Source: Idiomarina sp. (lineage in GTDB: Bacteria > Pseudomonadota > Gammaproteobacteria > Enterobacterales > Alteromonadaceae). From it: a DNA stretch of 64,000 bases. The stretch spans positions 124,001 to 188,000 of the forward strand of contig JAIUMU010000004.1 of NCBI GenBank assembly GCA_022565355.1, in the 5' to 3' direction. Of the stretch, positions 63,948-64,000 are shown piece after piece. Each line of letters starts with the position of its first letter. The stretch's first letter is position 1. The notes beneath the pieces are model-generated. The model worked only from the letters and a program-made list of their open reading frames with translations. It did not search any database and was not told where the DNA came from. The position numbers and the translations under genes are program-made.

Positions 63948-64000
63948 AGCAACCTTATTTTGCAGTATTACCTTGCAACATTACTGCGTGCTCGAATGCA

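Noticed and set aside
1-64000. CRISPR array, prophage or insertion sequence
   Set aside because: No regularly spaced repeats, phage structural genes or transposase genes were seen.

Overview
The window looks like chromosomal DNA of a marine gammaproteobacterium, most likely of the Alteromonadales (an Idiomarinaceae-like genome is my best guess; this is inference from gene content and order). The order zapA / 6S RNA / fau / rpiA next to ygfB-pepP-ubiH-ubiI and the gcvTHP operon is a gammaproteobacterial hallmark. It is joined by the glyoxylate shunt genes, an NhaD sodium/proton antiporter, and several exported amidohydrolases and peptidases.

Layout. (1) 1-14,040: housekeeping genes: rpiA start, fau, 6S RNA, zapA, ygfB, pepP, ubiH, ubiI, a LysR regulator and the glycine cleavage operon gcvT-gcvH-gcvP. 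An exported amidohydrolase and a putative lipoprotein gene sit between the 6S RNA gene and fau. (2) 14,060-39,200: a large accessory region. Its core is a broken integron integrase gene (about 15,911-16,561) flanked by two inverted copies of a 124-bp sequence that I read as attI. Cassettes run outward from each copy: two leftward on the minus strand and about ten rightward on the plus strand, separated by attC-type sites. Within the rightward array lies a 12-kb restriction block: hsdM-hsdS, mcrB-mcrC, a RhuM-like fragment, a NYN-domain gene, hsdR and a YgjP-like metallopeptidase. Most recognisable cassette products are nuclease-like or defence-like: PD-(D/E)XK proteins, an Mrr-like enzyme, a NERD-zinc ribbon protein, a HEPN-motif protein, and a 769-residue protein joining a TIR/deoxyribosyltransferase-like domain to a P-loop ATPase. 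Three cassette genes and the integrase are each interrupted by one in-frame stop codon. (3) 39,220-50,200: exported and membrane functions: serine hydrolase, M28 peptidase, VC0807-like membrane protein, UMF1-type MFS transporter, GntP permease and a TolB-propeller amidohydrolase. (4) 50,200-64,000: housekeeping again: LysR regulator, aceK convergent with aceBA, nhaD, tRNA-Phe, speB-speA, pfkA, an Ldh2-type dehydrogenase and pdxH.

How it fits together. The flanks serve one-carbon, quinone, glyoxylate, polyamine and glycolytic metabolism. The centre looks like a sedentary chromosomal integron that has lost its integrase and holds a mostly nuclease-based, probably anti-phage gene store. The double-headed arrangement (two outward-facing attI copies), the run of single-stop pseudogenes, and the restriction operon interleaved with McrBC are the most unusual parts. 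No search or alignment software was used. Family names come from motifs, length and gene context.
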